A DNA stretch of 64,000 nt, from the NCBI GenBank assembly GCA_021806045.1, contig JAJZDI010000009.1, positions 62,001-126,000 on the forward strand, written 5' to 3'. Made by a program: the position numbers and the translations under genes. Positions within the stretch are counted from its first letter, which is position 1. Each line of letters begins with the position of its first letter. A model generated the notes under the pieces. The model was given only the letters and a program-made list of their open reading frames with translations, was not told where the DNA came from and searched no databases. This DNA is from Actinomycetes bacterium. Its GTDB lineage: Bacteria; Actinomycetota; Acidimicrobiia; Acidimicrobiales; RAAP-2. Below are positions 49,088 to 57,479 of the stretch, piece after piece.

Positions 49088-51859
49088 TCAGGGCGCGCTG
49101 CGTGCCGGCTCGATGTCGACGTTCAGGCAGCGGTCGGCCGGTACCGGTTGCCACTCGGTGGGCGCGTAGGCCAGGTGCCCATAGCCGCCGGCCAGCCCCA
49201 GCCACTTGACCAGTCCCGGCTCCACCTCATTGGGGCCGGCCCCTCCCTCGAACATGAACCCCTCGAACCCGTTGTAGACGGTGAGGGCACCGGGTCGCTG
49301 GGCCGGGCTGGTGCGGGCGTGGACGACGAACTCGCCCACGTCGTTCCAGACCCGCACCGGTGCGTCGTCGTCGATGCCCAGCTCGGCGGCGTCGTCCTCG
49401 TTCACGAGGATGAAGGGCTTGCCCCGGTGTGTCTGGAGGAGCACCGGGTTGGTGGTGTTCATCGAGTGGATGCTCCACCGGTTGTGCCCGCCCGACAGGC
49501 GGAAGCGGTGGTCGCCCCCCATGGGAGGCGGATCCTTGTGGGCCGGCAGGTCTTCGCCGGCCTGGACGAACCACGGGTGGTCGAGGAGGAACTGGGCCCG
49601 CCTGGTCAGCGTCGGGTACGGCAGCCCCCGCTCCACGTGGTCCCGCAGGGGGGCGTGGGTCTCGCCCTCGGGGAAGGGTGACGCCTGGCCCTGGGCCATG
49701 CCCATGAAGCCCCAGTCCCGGTAGCGCACCCAGCCGTCACGGCGGAGGGTGTCGAGGGTGGTGTCGGGGGGCAGGTTGCCGGTGTGGACCGAGTCGCGCA
49801 CCATCTCGTCGGCCAGGTCCTCGTCGGTGACCATGGTCCCCCCCAGCGTGTAGCGGTCCCACAGGTCGGCGTAGCGGTGCTCCATGCCCATGGCGTCGGT
49901 GAAGGACTCGAGGCCCCGTGCCGCGGCACGGTCGGCGATGACCGTGCACAGCTCGCCCAGCATGTCCCACTCGGTGCGTGACTCGCCGGCCGGGGGGACG
50001 GCCCGGTCGCTGTAGGAGAGCATCATCGTCCACGGGGTGGGCATGCCGAACCCGGGCTTCTCGTAGTGATGGGCGGCGGGCAGCACCAGGTCGGCGTAGC
50101 GGGCCGTCTGGGACATGCGGACGTCGCACACCACGACCTTCGACAGCTGGGGCCACAGGTGCTCGAGGAGGACGTTCATCCCGCCCCGGGTGCGCCGGAG
50201 CGTGTTCCCGGCGATCTCGAGCAGGACCCGGGGCGGCTTGTCGGGCCCGGGAGCCGCCGCCGGACCCCACCACCCGGCGGCGATGGCCTCGTCCAGCAGC
50301 TCCCCGAACGGCTTGGGCATGGCCGGGTCGTTGACAGTGGGGTCGTCCCACCGCTCGCGGAAGCCTGCGTGCCAGTACCAGAAGAAGGCGGGGGGGACCA
50401 TGCCGAGCGACTGGCCGACCGACCGCCACAGGGCGGCGCTGGCCAGCGTGCCGGTGAGGGTGGGGTCGGCCGACCGCATCGCCTCGGTCATGGCCTCGAG
50501 GCCCCCCATGAACGCCTCCGTCCCGGCGATCCCCGGCTCGTCCTTGCCCATGGCCAGGGTCTGGCCGTCGAACATGCCGACGGCCCAGGCACCGCCCCCG
50601 GCGCCCTTGCGTCCCCAGTTCCCCGTCAGCCCGAACAGGAGGAGGATCGACCGGGCGATGAGGTCGCCGTGGTAGTACTTCGCCATCCCCGCGTTGGTCA
50701 CCAGGCGGGTCCGCCCGCCGGCCACCCAGCGCGCCACCGTCCGGATGGTGTCGGGGTGGGCGCCGCAGGTGTCGGCGACCGCCTCGGGCGTGTAGCGCTG
50801 GTCGAGGACCCGCCGGACCCGTGCCAGCAGCGGCTCGACCTCGATCGACGCACCGTCGTGGGTGGTCACGGTGAAGGTTCCCTCGAGGGCGGGCTCGAAG
50901 TCGAGGTCGAGGCTGGTCGGGTCGGCGATGACCGGCCCGCGGCCGGGGTGGGCGTGGTAGAAGCGCTCGGCGCTGCCGCCGGTCACGTCCGCCTCGCGCA
51001 GGAACCGGCCGTCGTCGCAGCGCACGAGGAGCGACAGGTCGGTCTGGGCCCGCACGAAGTCGAGGTCGGCCAGCCCCTCGTCCAGCACCACCTGGCACAT
51101 GGCCAGCGCCAGCGCGGCGTCGGTCCCGTGGGCCACCGGGACGTGGAGGTCGGCGTGGACGTGGCTGGGGCTCACGTCGGGGGCCAGCAGGACGACGCGG
51201 GCGCCCCGGTAGCGGGCCTCGGTGATGTAGTGGAACGAGGGGATCCCCGTGTAGGCCGGGTTGGCGTGCCAGATGAGGATGCAGTCCGAGTGGAAGGTGT
51301 CGTCCACCGACGGCGTGACGTAGAACTTGCCGAACACCTGGTGGAGACCGGCCCAGAAGTCGTTGATGGACCCGTTGACGTCGAGGTTGGTGCCTCCGAT
51401 CAGGCGGACGAAGCGGGCAGCGGGGACGAGGGCGGCCAGCTCCGGCGACCCCTCGTGGACGACCGACTCCGGGCCCACCTCCTCGATGGCGTCGAGGATG
51501 GCGTCGGCCACCTCGCCCAACGCCTCGTCCCAGGTGATCTCCTCCCACGACCCCGATCCCCGCTCGCCCACCCGCCGGAGGGGGTGGAGCAGCCGGTCGG
51601 GGGCGAGCATCTGCTGGCTCCAGGCCAGGCCCTTCTGGCACACCATGGGGTTGGCGTCGGGGACGCCGTCCTCCACCGGCGGCAGGTCGCCCGGCGACTC
51701 CTCCCGGACCACGACACCGTCGCGCACGTAGGCCACCAGCGGGCACCCGGTGGGGAGGCAGTCGACGCAGTGCGACACCCGGGCGACGTGGTCCCACGGT
51801 CCGGCGATGCGCGCCCGGTAGTGGTCCTCCGTCGCCATCTGGGTGGTGGTCGGATCCAT
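49088..51859 (-). CDS. molybdopterin oxidoreductase, NarG/type II DMSO reductase-like
   Basis: 923 residues from ATG 51859. An N-terminal [4Fe-4S] site is built from His30, Cys34, Cys39 and Cys74 (HCVDCLPTGC...MVCQKG). Asp167 in INDFWAG aligns with the molybdenum-ligand Asp of NarG/EbdA-type enzymes. The LIGG, ADLHVP and EARYRGARVV segments also match that clade. The MGD-binding C-terminal domain runs from GGHNRWSIHSMNTT to the end. No twin-arginine signal is present, so it is probably cytoplasmic. No beta, gamma or chaperone subunit genes lie nearby. Candidate activities are hydroxylation or reduction of steroid-, aromatic- or oxyanion-type substrates, all inference. Confidence 0.85.
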   Translation of the reverse strand: MDPTTTQMATEDHYRARIAGPWDHVARVSHCVDCLPTGCPLVAYVRDGVVVREESPGDLPPVEDGVPDANPMVCQKGLAWSQQMLAPDRLLHPLRRVGERGSGSWEEITWDEALGEVADAILDAIEEVGPESVVHEGSPELAALVPAARFVRLIGGTNLDVNGSINDFWAGLHQVFGKFYVTPSVDDTFHSDCILIWHANPAYTGIPSFHYITEARYRGARVVLLAPDVSPSHVHADLHVPVAHGTDAALALAMCQVVLDEGLADLDFVRAQTDLSLLVRCDDGRFLREADVTGGSAERFYHAHPGRGPVIADPTSLDLDFEPALEGTFTVTTHDGASIEVEPLLARVRRVLDQRYTPEAVADTCGAHPDTIRTVARWVAGGRTRLVTNAGMAKYYHGDLIARSILLLFGLTGNWGRKGAGGGAWAVGMFDGQTLAMGKDEPGIAGTEAFMGGLEAMTEAMRSADPTLTGTLASAALWRSVGQSLGMVPPAFFWYWHAGFRERWDDPTVNDPAMPKPFGELLDEAIAAGWWGPAAAPGPDKPPRVLLEIAGNTLRRTRGGMNVLLEHLWPQLSKVVVCDVRMSQTARYADLVLPAAHHYEKPGFGMPTPWTMMLSYSDRAVPPAGESRTEWDMLGELCTVIADRAAARGLESFTDAMGMEHRYADLWDRYTLGGTMVTDEDLADEMVRDSVHTGNLPPDTTLDTLRRDGWVRYRDWGFMGMAQGQASPFPEGETHAPLRDHVERGLPYPTLTRRAQFLLDHPWFVQAGEDLPAHKDPPPMGGDHRFRLSGGHNRWSIHSMNTTNPVLLQTHRGKPFILVNEDDAAELGIDDDAPVRVWNDVGEFVVHARTSPAQRPGALTVYNGFEGFMFEGGAGPNEVEPGLVKWLGLAGGYGHLAYAPTEWQPVPADRCLNVDIEPARSAP

Positions 51860-52083
51860 GGCGTGCCCTCCCTGCCCTGCGCCGGTGCCCAACGGTAGAC
51901 CTGGCGACAGCATGTCCGCCCACCCGGACCGGGACCACCTCCCTGGCATCGGGCGGGGTGGAGGTGGGCGGTGCGCCGGACACGCCCGGGCGGGGAGTGG
52001 TTAGCCTGGGGGACGACGGGTCGCACTCGCCGCCACCAGGGCCCGAGCCCGATCCGAGCGAACCCGCATCGAGGGAGGGTCCC

Positions 52084-53688
52084 ATGGCAACGGACAGCGA
52101 CACCAACACCGCCACCTCGTCACTCAGGAGCCTGCCCGACCAGCGCTTCGACCGGGCCCGCCTCGACGCCCTGGCCGAGCGGGCCGTCGCCGCCGGGGAG
52201 CGGGAGCCACTCGTCGTCGAGGCTCCCTTCACCGGCCAGCCCATCGGATCGGTGCCCCGTGGCACGGCCGAGGACGTGGCTCTGGCCTTCGAGGGCGCCC
52301 GGGCGGCACAGCGTGCCTGGGCGGAGACGCCCATCTCGGACCGGGCCGCCGTTTTCATGCGCCTGCACGACCTGGTGCTCGACCGCCAGGAGGAGATCCT
52401 CGACCTCATCCAGCTGGAGAGCGGCAAGGCCCGCCGCCACGCGTTCGAGGAGGTCCTCGACGTTGCCCTGTGCAGCCGCTACTACGCGCACACCGCGGCA
52501 CACGCGCTCCGGCCCACCCGCCGCCAGGGCGCCATCCCCGGCCTGACCGAGACGTGGGAGCACCACCACCCCAAGGGCGTGGTGGGGATCATCTCGCCGT
52601 GGAACTACCCGCTGACCCTCGGCATCAGCGACGCCATCCCCGCCCTCCTGGCCGGCAACGCGGTGGTGACCAAGCCCGACCAGCGCACGCCGTACTCGGC
52701 GCTGTGGGCGGCCGACCTGCTGGCCGAGGCGGGCCTGCCCGAGGGCGTGCTCCAGGTGGTGACCGGTGCGGGGTCGGAGCTGGGGACGCCCATCGTCGAG
52801 GCGTCGGACTTCGTGATGTTCACCGGCTCCACCGCCGTGGGCCGCACCGTCGCCGTCCAGGCGGCGAAGCGCCTCATCGACTACTCGATGGAGCTGGGGG
52901 GCAAGAACGCCCTCCTGGTGCTGGCGGACGCCGATCTGAAGAAGGCGGTCCCCGGTGCCATCCGGGCGTCGTTCTCGAACACGGGCCAGCTGTGCATCTC
53001 CATGGAGCGCATCTACGTCGCCGCCCCCATCTGGGACCGGTTCGTCGACCGGTTCGTCGCCGAGACCAAGGCGCTCGTCCTGTCGGCCGGGTTCGACTAC
53101 GAGGGCGACATCGGTTCGCTCGCCTCGGCCAACCAGCTGGCGACGGTGGAGAAGCACGTCGACGACGCCGTCGGGCACGGCGCCACCGTCCTGGCCGGCG
53201 GCAAGGCCCGGCCGGACATCGGCCCCTACTTCTACGAGCCGACCGTGCTGGCCGACGTGGCCGACGGGATGATCCTGTGCCGCAGCGAGACGTTCGGTCC
53301 CGTCGTCTCCCTCTACCGGGTGGAGACGGAGGAGGAGGCGATCGAGCGGGCCAACGACAGCGAGTACGGGCTGAACTTCAGCGTGTGGACGTCGGACACC
53401 GGGCGCGGCCAGCGGGTGGCCGCCCGCCTGCAGGCGGGCACGGTGAACGTGAACGAGGGCTACGCCGCCGCGTGGGCGTCGATGGACGCGCCCATGGGCG
53501 GGTTCAAGGAGTCGGGCGTCGGTCGCCGCCACGGCGAGCACGGGATCCTCAAGTACACCGAGCCCCAGACCATCTCGGTGCAGCGGGGCATGCCGATCGC
53601 GCCGCCCCCGTACCTGTCGGCGGCCCGCTACGCCCAGATGATGAACCGGGCCCTCCGGCTCCTGCGGCGGGTCCCTGGGATCAAATGA
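52084..53688 (+). CDS. succinate-semialdehyde dehydrogenase-like aldehyde dehydrogenase
   Basis: 534 residues from ATG 52084, preceded by GAGGGAGGG. The catalytic pair is Glu270 (MELGGKNALL) and Cys304 (NTGQLCISMERI). PWNYPL at 172-177 and FTGSTAVGR also match. The GQLCISMERIYV variant and the length of about 530 with an N-terminal extension resemble actinobacterial GabD2-type succinate-semialdehyde dehydrogenases, which feed 4-aminobutyrate carbon into the TCA cycle. Divergent from the molybdoenzyme with a 224-bp gap. Another aldehyde substrate is possible. Confidence 0.9.
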   Translation: MATDSDTNTATSSLRSLPDQRFDRARLDALAERAVAAGEREPLVVEAPFTGQPIGSVPRGTAEDVALAFEGARAAQRAWAETPISDRAAVFMRLHDLVLDRQEEILDLIQLESGKARRHAFEEVLDVALCSRYYAHTAAHALRPTRRQGAIPGLTETWEHHHPKGVVGIISPWNYPLTLGISDAIPALLAGNAVVTKPDQRTPYSALWAADLLAEAGLPEGVLQVVTGAGSELGTPIVEASDFVMFTGSTAVGRTVAVQAAKRLIDYSMELGGKNALLVLADADLKKAVPGAIRASFSNTGQLCISMERIYVAAPIWDRFVDRFVAETKALVLSAGFDYEGDIGSLASANQLATVEKHVDDAVGHGATVLAGGKARPDIGPYFYEPTVLADVADGMILCRSETFGPVVSLYRVETEEEAIERANDSEYGLNFSVWTSDTGRGQRVAARLQAGTVNVNEGYAAAWASMDAPMGGFKESGVGRRHGEHGILKYTEPQTISVQRGMPIAPPPYLSAARYAQMMNRALRLLRRVPGIK

Positions 53689-53758
53689 GCGCCCGTCACG
53701 TCGGTCGGGCCGCAGCCTGCGGCCGCGCCGGCTAACCGGGCCGGACGGGGGCAGGGGG

Positions 53759-54088
53759 GTGGCCGTCTACGTCGACGACTGGCGCCAGCGGGCCCGGCTG
53801 GGCCCGATCACCAGTCGCTGGTCGCACCTCATCGCCGACGGGGAGGACGAGCTGCACCGGTTCGCCGAGCGGCTGGGCCTGCGGCGCGCCTGGTTCCAGT
53901 TCGATCACCGGCACCCGCACCGGGGCCATTACGACGTCCCCGAGCACGTGCGGCGCCGGGCCATCGAGCTCGGCGCCCAGGCCGTCACCTGGCGGGAGCT
54001 GGGTGCGCTGCTGCGGGCGCGGCGGGCGCTGCCACCCGCCCCGGCCGGGCTGGAGGCCGGAGGGGCGGCCGGCGCCACCGTGCCGTGA
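53759..54088 (+). CDS. DUF4031 domain protein
   Basis: 109 residues from GTG 53759. The DUF4031 core is clear: VYVDDWRQRARLGPITSRWSHL, then ELHRFAERLGLRR and FDHRHPHRGHYDVPEHVRRRAIELGA. His/Asp-rich stretches may bind metal. The C-terminal 25 residues are Pro/Ala-rich. Its stop overlaps the start of the thiolase-like gene (GTGA, 54085-54088), so the two are coupled. Function unknown. Confidence 0.8.
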   Translation: MAVYVDDWRQRARLGPITSRWSHLIADGEDELHRFAERLGLRRAWFQFDHRHPHRGHYDVPEHVRRRAIELGAQAVTWRELGALLRARRALPPAPAGLEAGGAAGATVP

Positions 54089-55572
54089 CGGGGGCCATCG
54101 ATCCGCGGACCCCGGTGCTCGTCGGCGTGGGGACCGCCGCCGGCTCGGGCGCCGAGGAGGCGTCCGACCTGATGGCGGCGGCCGTGCTGGCAGCGGCGGC
54201 GGATGCCGGCGTTCCCGGCCTCGCGTCCCGCGCCGACCGGATCGGCGTGCCCCAGGGGACGTGGTCCTACCCGGATCCGGCCCGCCTGGTGGCTGCCGCA
54301 GTGGGCGCACGCGGTGCCCGCACCTGCCTGGTCGAGGTGGGTGTCCCCCAACAGGCGCTGGTCAACCAGGCGCTGGCCTCCATCGTGGCCGGACGGTCCG
54401 ACGTGGCCGTGGTGGTGGGCGGCGAGGCCAAGGCTCGGGCCGACGCGGCCCGGAGGGCGGGGAGCGACGCGCCGGAGACGGCCCAGCCGGGCGCCGTCCC
54501 CGATGCCGTCGTCCGTCGGCCCGGCCCGGTGGTGGACGCGGTCGAGGTGGCGACGGGCCTGTGGGAGCCGGTGGTCCAGTACGCCATGATCGACAGTGCG
54601 CTGCGGGCGGCCGAGGAGCAGACCGTCGGCGCCCATCGCGCCGGTATCGCCCGGCTGTGGGAGCGCTTCAACCAGGTGGCGGCGGCGAACCCGGCGGCCG
54701 CGTTCGGCACGCGGCGGACGGCCGGGGAGATCGACACCCCGGGGCCGGGCAACCGGCTCCTCGCCTTCCCCTACAACAAGTGGCACGCCACCCAGTGGGG
54801 GGTGGACCAGGCGGCCGCCCTCCTCCTGTGCGCGGCGGAGGTGGCGGAGGATGCCGGCGTCTCCCGCGACCGGTGGGTCTTCCCGCTCGTGGCGCTGGAA
54901 TCGAGCCATGCCGTGTCGCTCCTGCGCCGGGCCCAACCGTGGCGGTGGCCGGCCATGGAGGTGCTGGGTCGGGCAACGGCCGCCCACCTGGGGCGACCGG
55001 TGGCAGAGGTGGAGGTGGCGGAGGTCTACAGCTGCTTCCCGGCGGCGGTGCGGGTCCAGCAGCGTGCGCTGGGCCTCGATCCGGACGGGACCCCGACGGT
55101 CACGGGGGGCATGACCTTCGCCGGTGGCCCCTTCAACAACTTCACCTACCAGGCCCTGGCCGCCGTGGTGGCCCGGCTGCGGGCCGATCCCGGTTCGCTC
55201 GGGATGGTCACCACGGTGAGCGGGCTGCTGACCAAGCCGGGGATCGGCGTGTGGGGCACCCACCCGCCGGGCGCGCCGCCCCTGGTCGCCGACCTCGCCG
55301 CGACGGCCGAGCTGGCCACGGATGTCGTCCCCGCCTTCGACGCGCTGGATGCCTACAGCGGCCCGGGTGTGGTGGTGGCGTACACCGTCACACCCTCACC
55401 GGGGGCACCTCCGCCGGCGGGGCCGGGGCGCACCGTGGTCCTGGCCGATACGCCTGGCGGCATGCGGGCGGTGGCCACGTGCGAGGAGCAGGCGCTGGCC
55501 GAGCGGGCGATGGCCGAGGAGCTGGTGGGGGTCCCGGTCCACCTGGAGCAGGGCTCGTTCCGCCTGGCGTGA
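54085..55572 (+). CDS. thiolase-like protein (SCP-x / acetyl-CoA acetyltransferase type)
   Basis: 495 residues from GTG 54085. A thiolase fold: DPRTPVLVGVGTAAGSG at the start, VNQALASIVAGRSDVAVVVGGE in the first half, and VEVAEVYSCFPAAVRVQQRALG and GGMTFAGGPFNNFTYQAL in the second. The usual active-site Cys block near residue 90 reads EVGVPQQALVNQA, with no Cys there. The late GVWGTHP holds a conserved His. The extra C-terminal domain (about 400-495) is like that of actinobacterial acetyl-CoA acetyltransferases that act on lipid or steroid side chains. The missing Cys casts doubt on classical thiolysis. Coupled to the DUF4031 gene. Confidence 0.8.
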   Translation: MTGAIDPRTPVLVGVGTAAGSGAEEASDLMAAAVLAAAADAGVPGLASRADRIGVPQGTWSYPDPARLVAAAVGARGARTCLVEVGVPQQALVNQALASIVAGRSDVAVVVGGEAKARADAARRAGSDAPETAQPGAVPDAVVRRPGPVVDAVEVATGLWEPVVQYAMIDSALRAAEEQTVGAHRAGIARLWERFNQVAAANPAAAFGTRRTAGEIDTPGPGNRLLAFPYNKWHATQWGVDQAAALLLCAAEVAEDAGVSRDRWVFPLVALESSHAVSLLRRAQPWRWPAMEVLGRATAAHLGRPVAEVEVAEVYSCFPAAVRVQQRALGLDPDGTPTVTGGMTFAGGPFNNFTYQALAAVVARLRADPGSLGMVTTVSGLLTKPGIGVWGTHPPGAPPLVADLAATAELATDVVPAFDALDAYSGPGVVVAYTVTPSPGAPPPAGPGRTVVLADTPGGMRAVATCEEQALAERAMAEELVGVPVHLEQGSFRLA

Positions 55573-55621
55573 GCGGGGCGGGCGGACACGCCCCGGGGGC
55601 CTCCGGCGGCCCCCTCGCCGG

Positions 55622-56338
55622 TCAGATGGCGCAGCTCCCAGCCTCGCAGGCCTCACCGCCGTCGGTATCCGCCCCACCGGCGGGAGCGTCCTCGGCTGCG
55701 GGCCTGCCGTCGGCCCACGCCTGGTCGAGCACCCGGAGGATGGTGTCGGCCGGCTGGGCCCCGGAGATCCCCCAGCGGCCGTCGACCACGAAGAAGGGGA
55801 CGCCCGTGATCCCGAGCTCGGTGGCCCGACGCTCGTCGGCGCGAACGTCCTCTGCGAATGCGTCGCCGTCGAGCACCGACCGGACCTCGGCCTCGTCCAG
55901 GCCGACATCGCCGGACAGGTGGGCCAGCACCTCAGGGTCGCCGATGGCGGCACCCTCGGTGAAGTAGGCGGCGAGGAAGCGCTCCTTGGCCACGCCGGCC
56001 AGGTCGTGGGTGGCCGCCAGGTGGATGAGGCGGTGGGCGTCGAAGCTGTTGCCCATCTGCACCCGGTCGAGCCGGTACGGGAGGCCCACCTGAGCGGCCA
56101 GTGATGTGAGCCGGGCGTTGCCGGCGGCCGCCTGCTCCGGGGTCATCCCGTACTTGCGGGCGATCAGCTCCTGGAGCGACCCCTCGACGCGGCGGGGGGC
56201 ACGGGGATCGAGCTCGAAGCTCCGCCACTCGACGGTGATCTCGTCCGCGTGCGCGAACCCGGCGAGCGCCGCCTCGAGGTGCCGCTTGCCCAGGTAGCAC
56301 CAGGGGCACACCACGTCCGACCAGACCTCCACCAGCAT
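55622..56338 (-). CDS. DsbA-family oxidoreductase (FrnE-like)
   Basis: 238 residues from ATG 56338. A thioredoxin-fold DsbA protein: VEVWSDVVCPWCYLGKRHLEAA with the CPWC active site, an inserted helical domain, and GITGVPFFVVDGRWGISGAQ with the cis-Pro loop. The C-terminal CEAGSC pair is also seen in FrnE proteins. No signal peptide, so it acts in the cytoplasm. A longer open frame exists upstream, but homology starts here. It may catalyse disulfide exchange or 2-hydroxychromene-type isomerisation. Convergent with the thiolase-like gene. Confidence 0.9.
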   Translation of the reverse strand: MLVEVWSDVVCPWCYLGKRHLEAALAGFAHADEITVEWRSFELDPRAPRRVEGSLQELIARKYGMTPEQAAAGNARLTSLAAQVGLPYRLDRVQMGNSFDAHRLIHLAATHDLAGVAKERFLAAYFTEGAAIGDPEVLAHLSGDVGLDEAEVRSVLDGDAFAEDVRADERRATELGITGVPFFVVDGRWGISGAQPADTILRVLDQAWADGRPAAEDAPAGGADTDGGEACEAGSCAI

Positions 56339-56507
56339 GCGTGCTCCTCTCTGTCGCCGTACCGCGTCGCTTCCCTGTCGTGCACCACCCCGCTCCCGGC
56401 AGGACCAACGCACGAAGGCGGCGTGCGATTCCCCCCGCCCCCGCCCCCTGCCGCTCCCCGGCGGGGTCGCGCTTGCGGCGGGAGATGCCGTCGCCTAGAA
56501 GCTTCCC

Positions 56508-56645
56508 ATGATCATCGAGGTGGCCGACATCCGCGTGCGTCCGGGCGCCGGGCCCGAGTTCGGCGACTGGCGTGCTGCCATCGGCGGCTACTTCGCATCC
56601 GATCCGCTCGTCGAGCACTTCACCGTGGTGGCGGCGCCACGATGA
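56508..56645 (+). CDS. internally deleted antibiotic-biosynthesis-monooxygenase (ABM) protein
   Basis: 45 residues. The first 18 (MIIEVADIRVRPGAGPEF) match the N-terminal strand of ABM-domain proteins. The following GDWRAAIGGYFASDPLVEHF matches their C-terminal helix and strand. The 50 or so residues between, which form most of the fold, are absent, without a frameshift. It is too short to fold as a normal ABM barrel. It ends in an ATGA overlap with the next SDR gene, so it may survive as a translational leader. ABM proteins normally run about 95-100 residues. Confidence 0.6.
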   Translation: MIIEVADIRVRPGAGPEFGDWRAAIGGYFASDPLVEHFTVVAAPR

Positions 56646-57436
56646 CGCTCCTGCCCGGGCGTCGGGCACTGGTGACGGGCGCCGGCTCGGGTATCGGCAG
56701 GGCGACCTGCGAGCGGTTGGCCGGCGAGGGCGCCGCTGTTGTCGCGCTGGACGTCGATGCAGACGCCGCTCGTGCGGTGGCCGGGGACGTCGGCGGTATC
56801 GCACTGGTGGCCGACGTGGCCGACCCGGCCGCGCTCGAGGCGGCCCTGCGGGCGGGCATGGAGGCCCTGGGCGGGATCGACATCCTGGTCAACAACGCCG
56901 GCGTGGGCGCGGTCAGGGCATTCGACCGCTACGGGGACGAGGAGTACGGGCGGATCGTCGACACCAGCATGCGGGCCACCTACGTGGCCACATCGGTGGT
57001 GGGACCGGCCATGGTCGCCGCCGGATCGGGCGCCGTCTGCAACGTCGCCTCGGTGAGCGGCATCCGGCCGACCCGGGGTGAGGCGCCCTACTCGGCGGCC
57101 AAGGCGGCCGTCATCGCTCTCACCGCGTCGGCCGCGCTGGAGTACGGCCCGGCCGTGCGGGTCAACTGCGTGTCACCTGGCGTGATCGACACCCCGCTGA
57201 CTGCGCCGCTGCTGGCGTCCGACGGCGTGCGGGCCGCCATCGAGGCGGGGACGCCGCTCCGGCGGGTGGGGACGGCCGGAGAGGTCGCCACCGCCATCGC
57301 CTTCCTGTGCTCGGACCTGGCCTCGTACGTGACGGGGGTGAACCTGCCGGTGGACGGGGGCAGCCTGGTGCCGAGCGCCCAGGTCGACGGCGTGCTGGCC
57401 GGCATCGTCGCCTGGGAGCGCCGGCCACGTCCGTGA
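56642..57436 (+). CDS. short-chain dehydrogenase/reductase
   Basis: 264 residues. TGAGSGIGRATCERLAGEG (cofactor motif), LVNNAGVGAVRAFD, NVASVSGI (catalytic Ser) and YSAAK (Tyr/Lys) are all present. The end YVTGVNLPVDGGSLVP is the usual SDR C-terminal motif. A classical 3-oxoacyl-ACP reductase- or glucose-dehydrogenase-like enzyme with unknown substrate. ATG 56642 overlaps the stop of the mini-ABM gene by four bases. A longer frame reads upstream without support. The next gene follows 43 bp downstream. Confidence 0.92.
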   Translation: MTLLPGRRALVTGAGSGIGRATCERLAGEGAAVVALDVDADAARAVAGDVGGIALVADVADPAALEAALRAGMEALGGIDILVNNAGVGAVRAFDRYGDEEYGRIVDTSMRATYVATSVVGPAMVAAGSGAVCNVASVSGIRPTRGEAPYSAAKAAVIALTASAALEYGPAVRVNCVSPGVIDTPLTAPLLASDGVRAAIEAGTPLRRVGTAGEVATAIAFLCSDLASYVTGVNLPVDGGSLVPSAQVDGVLAGIVAWERRPRP

Positions 57437-57479
57437 GCGGTCCCCGGACGGCGGCCGGGGCGTGGGTAGGCTCGTTGCG

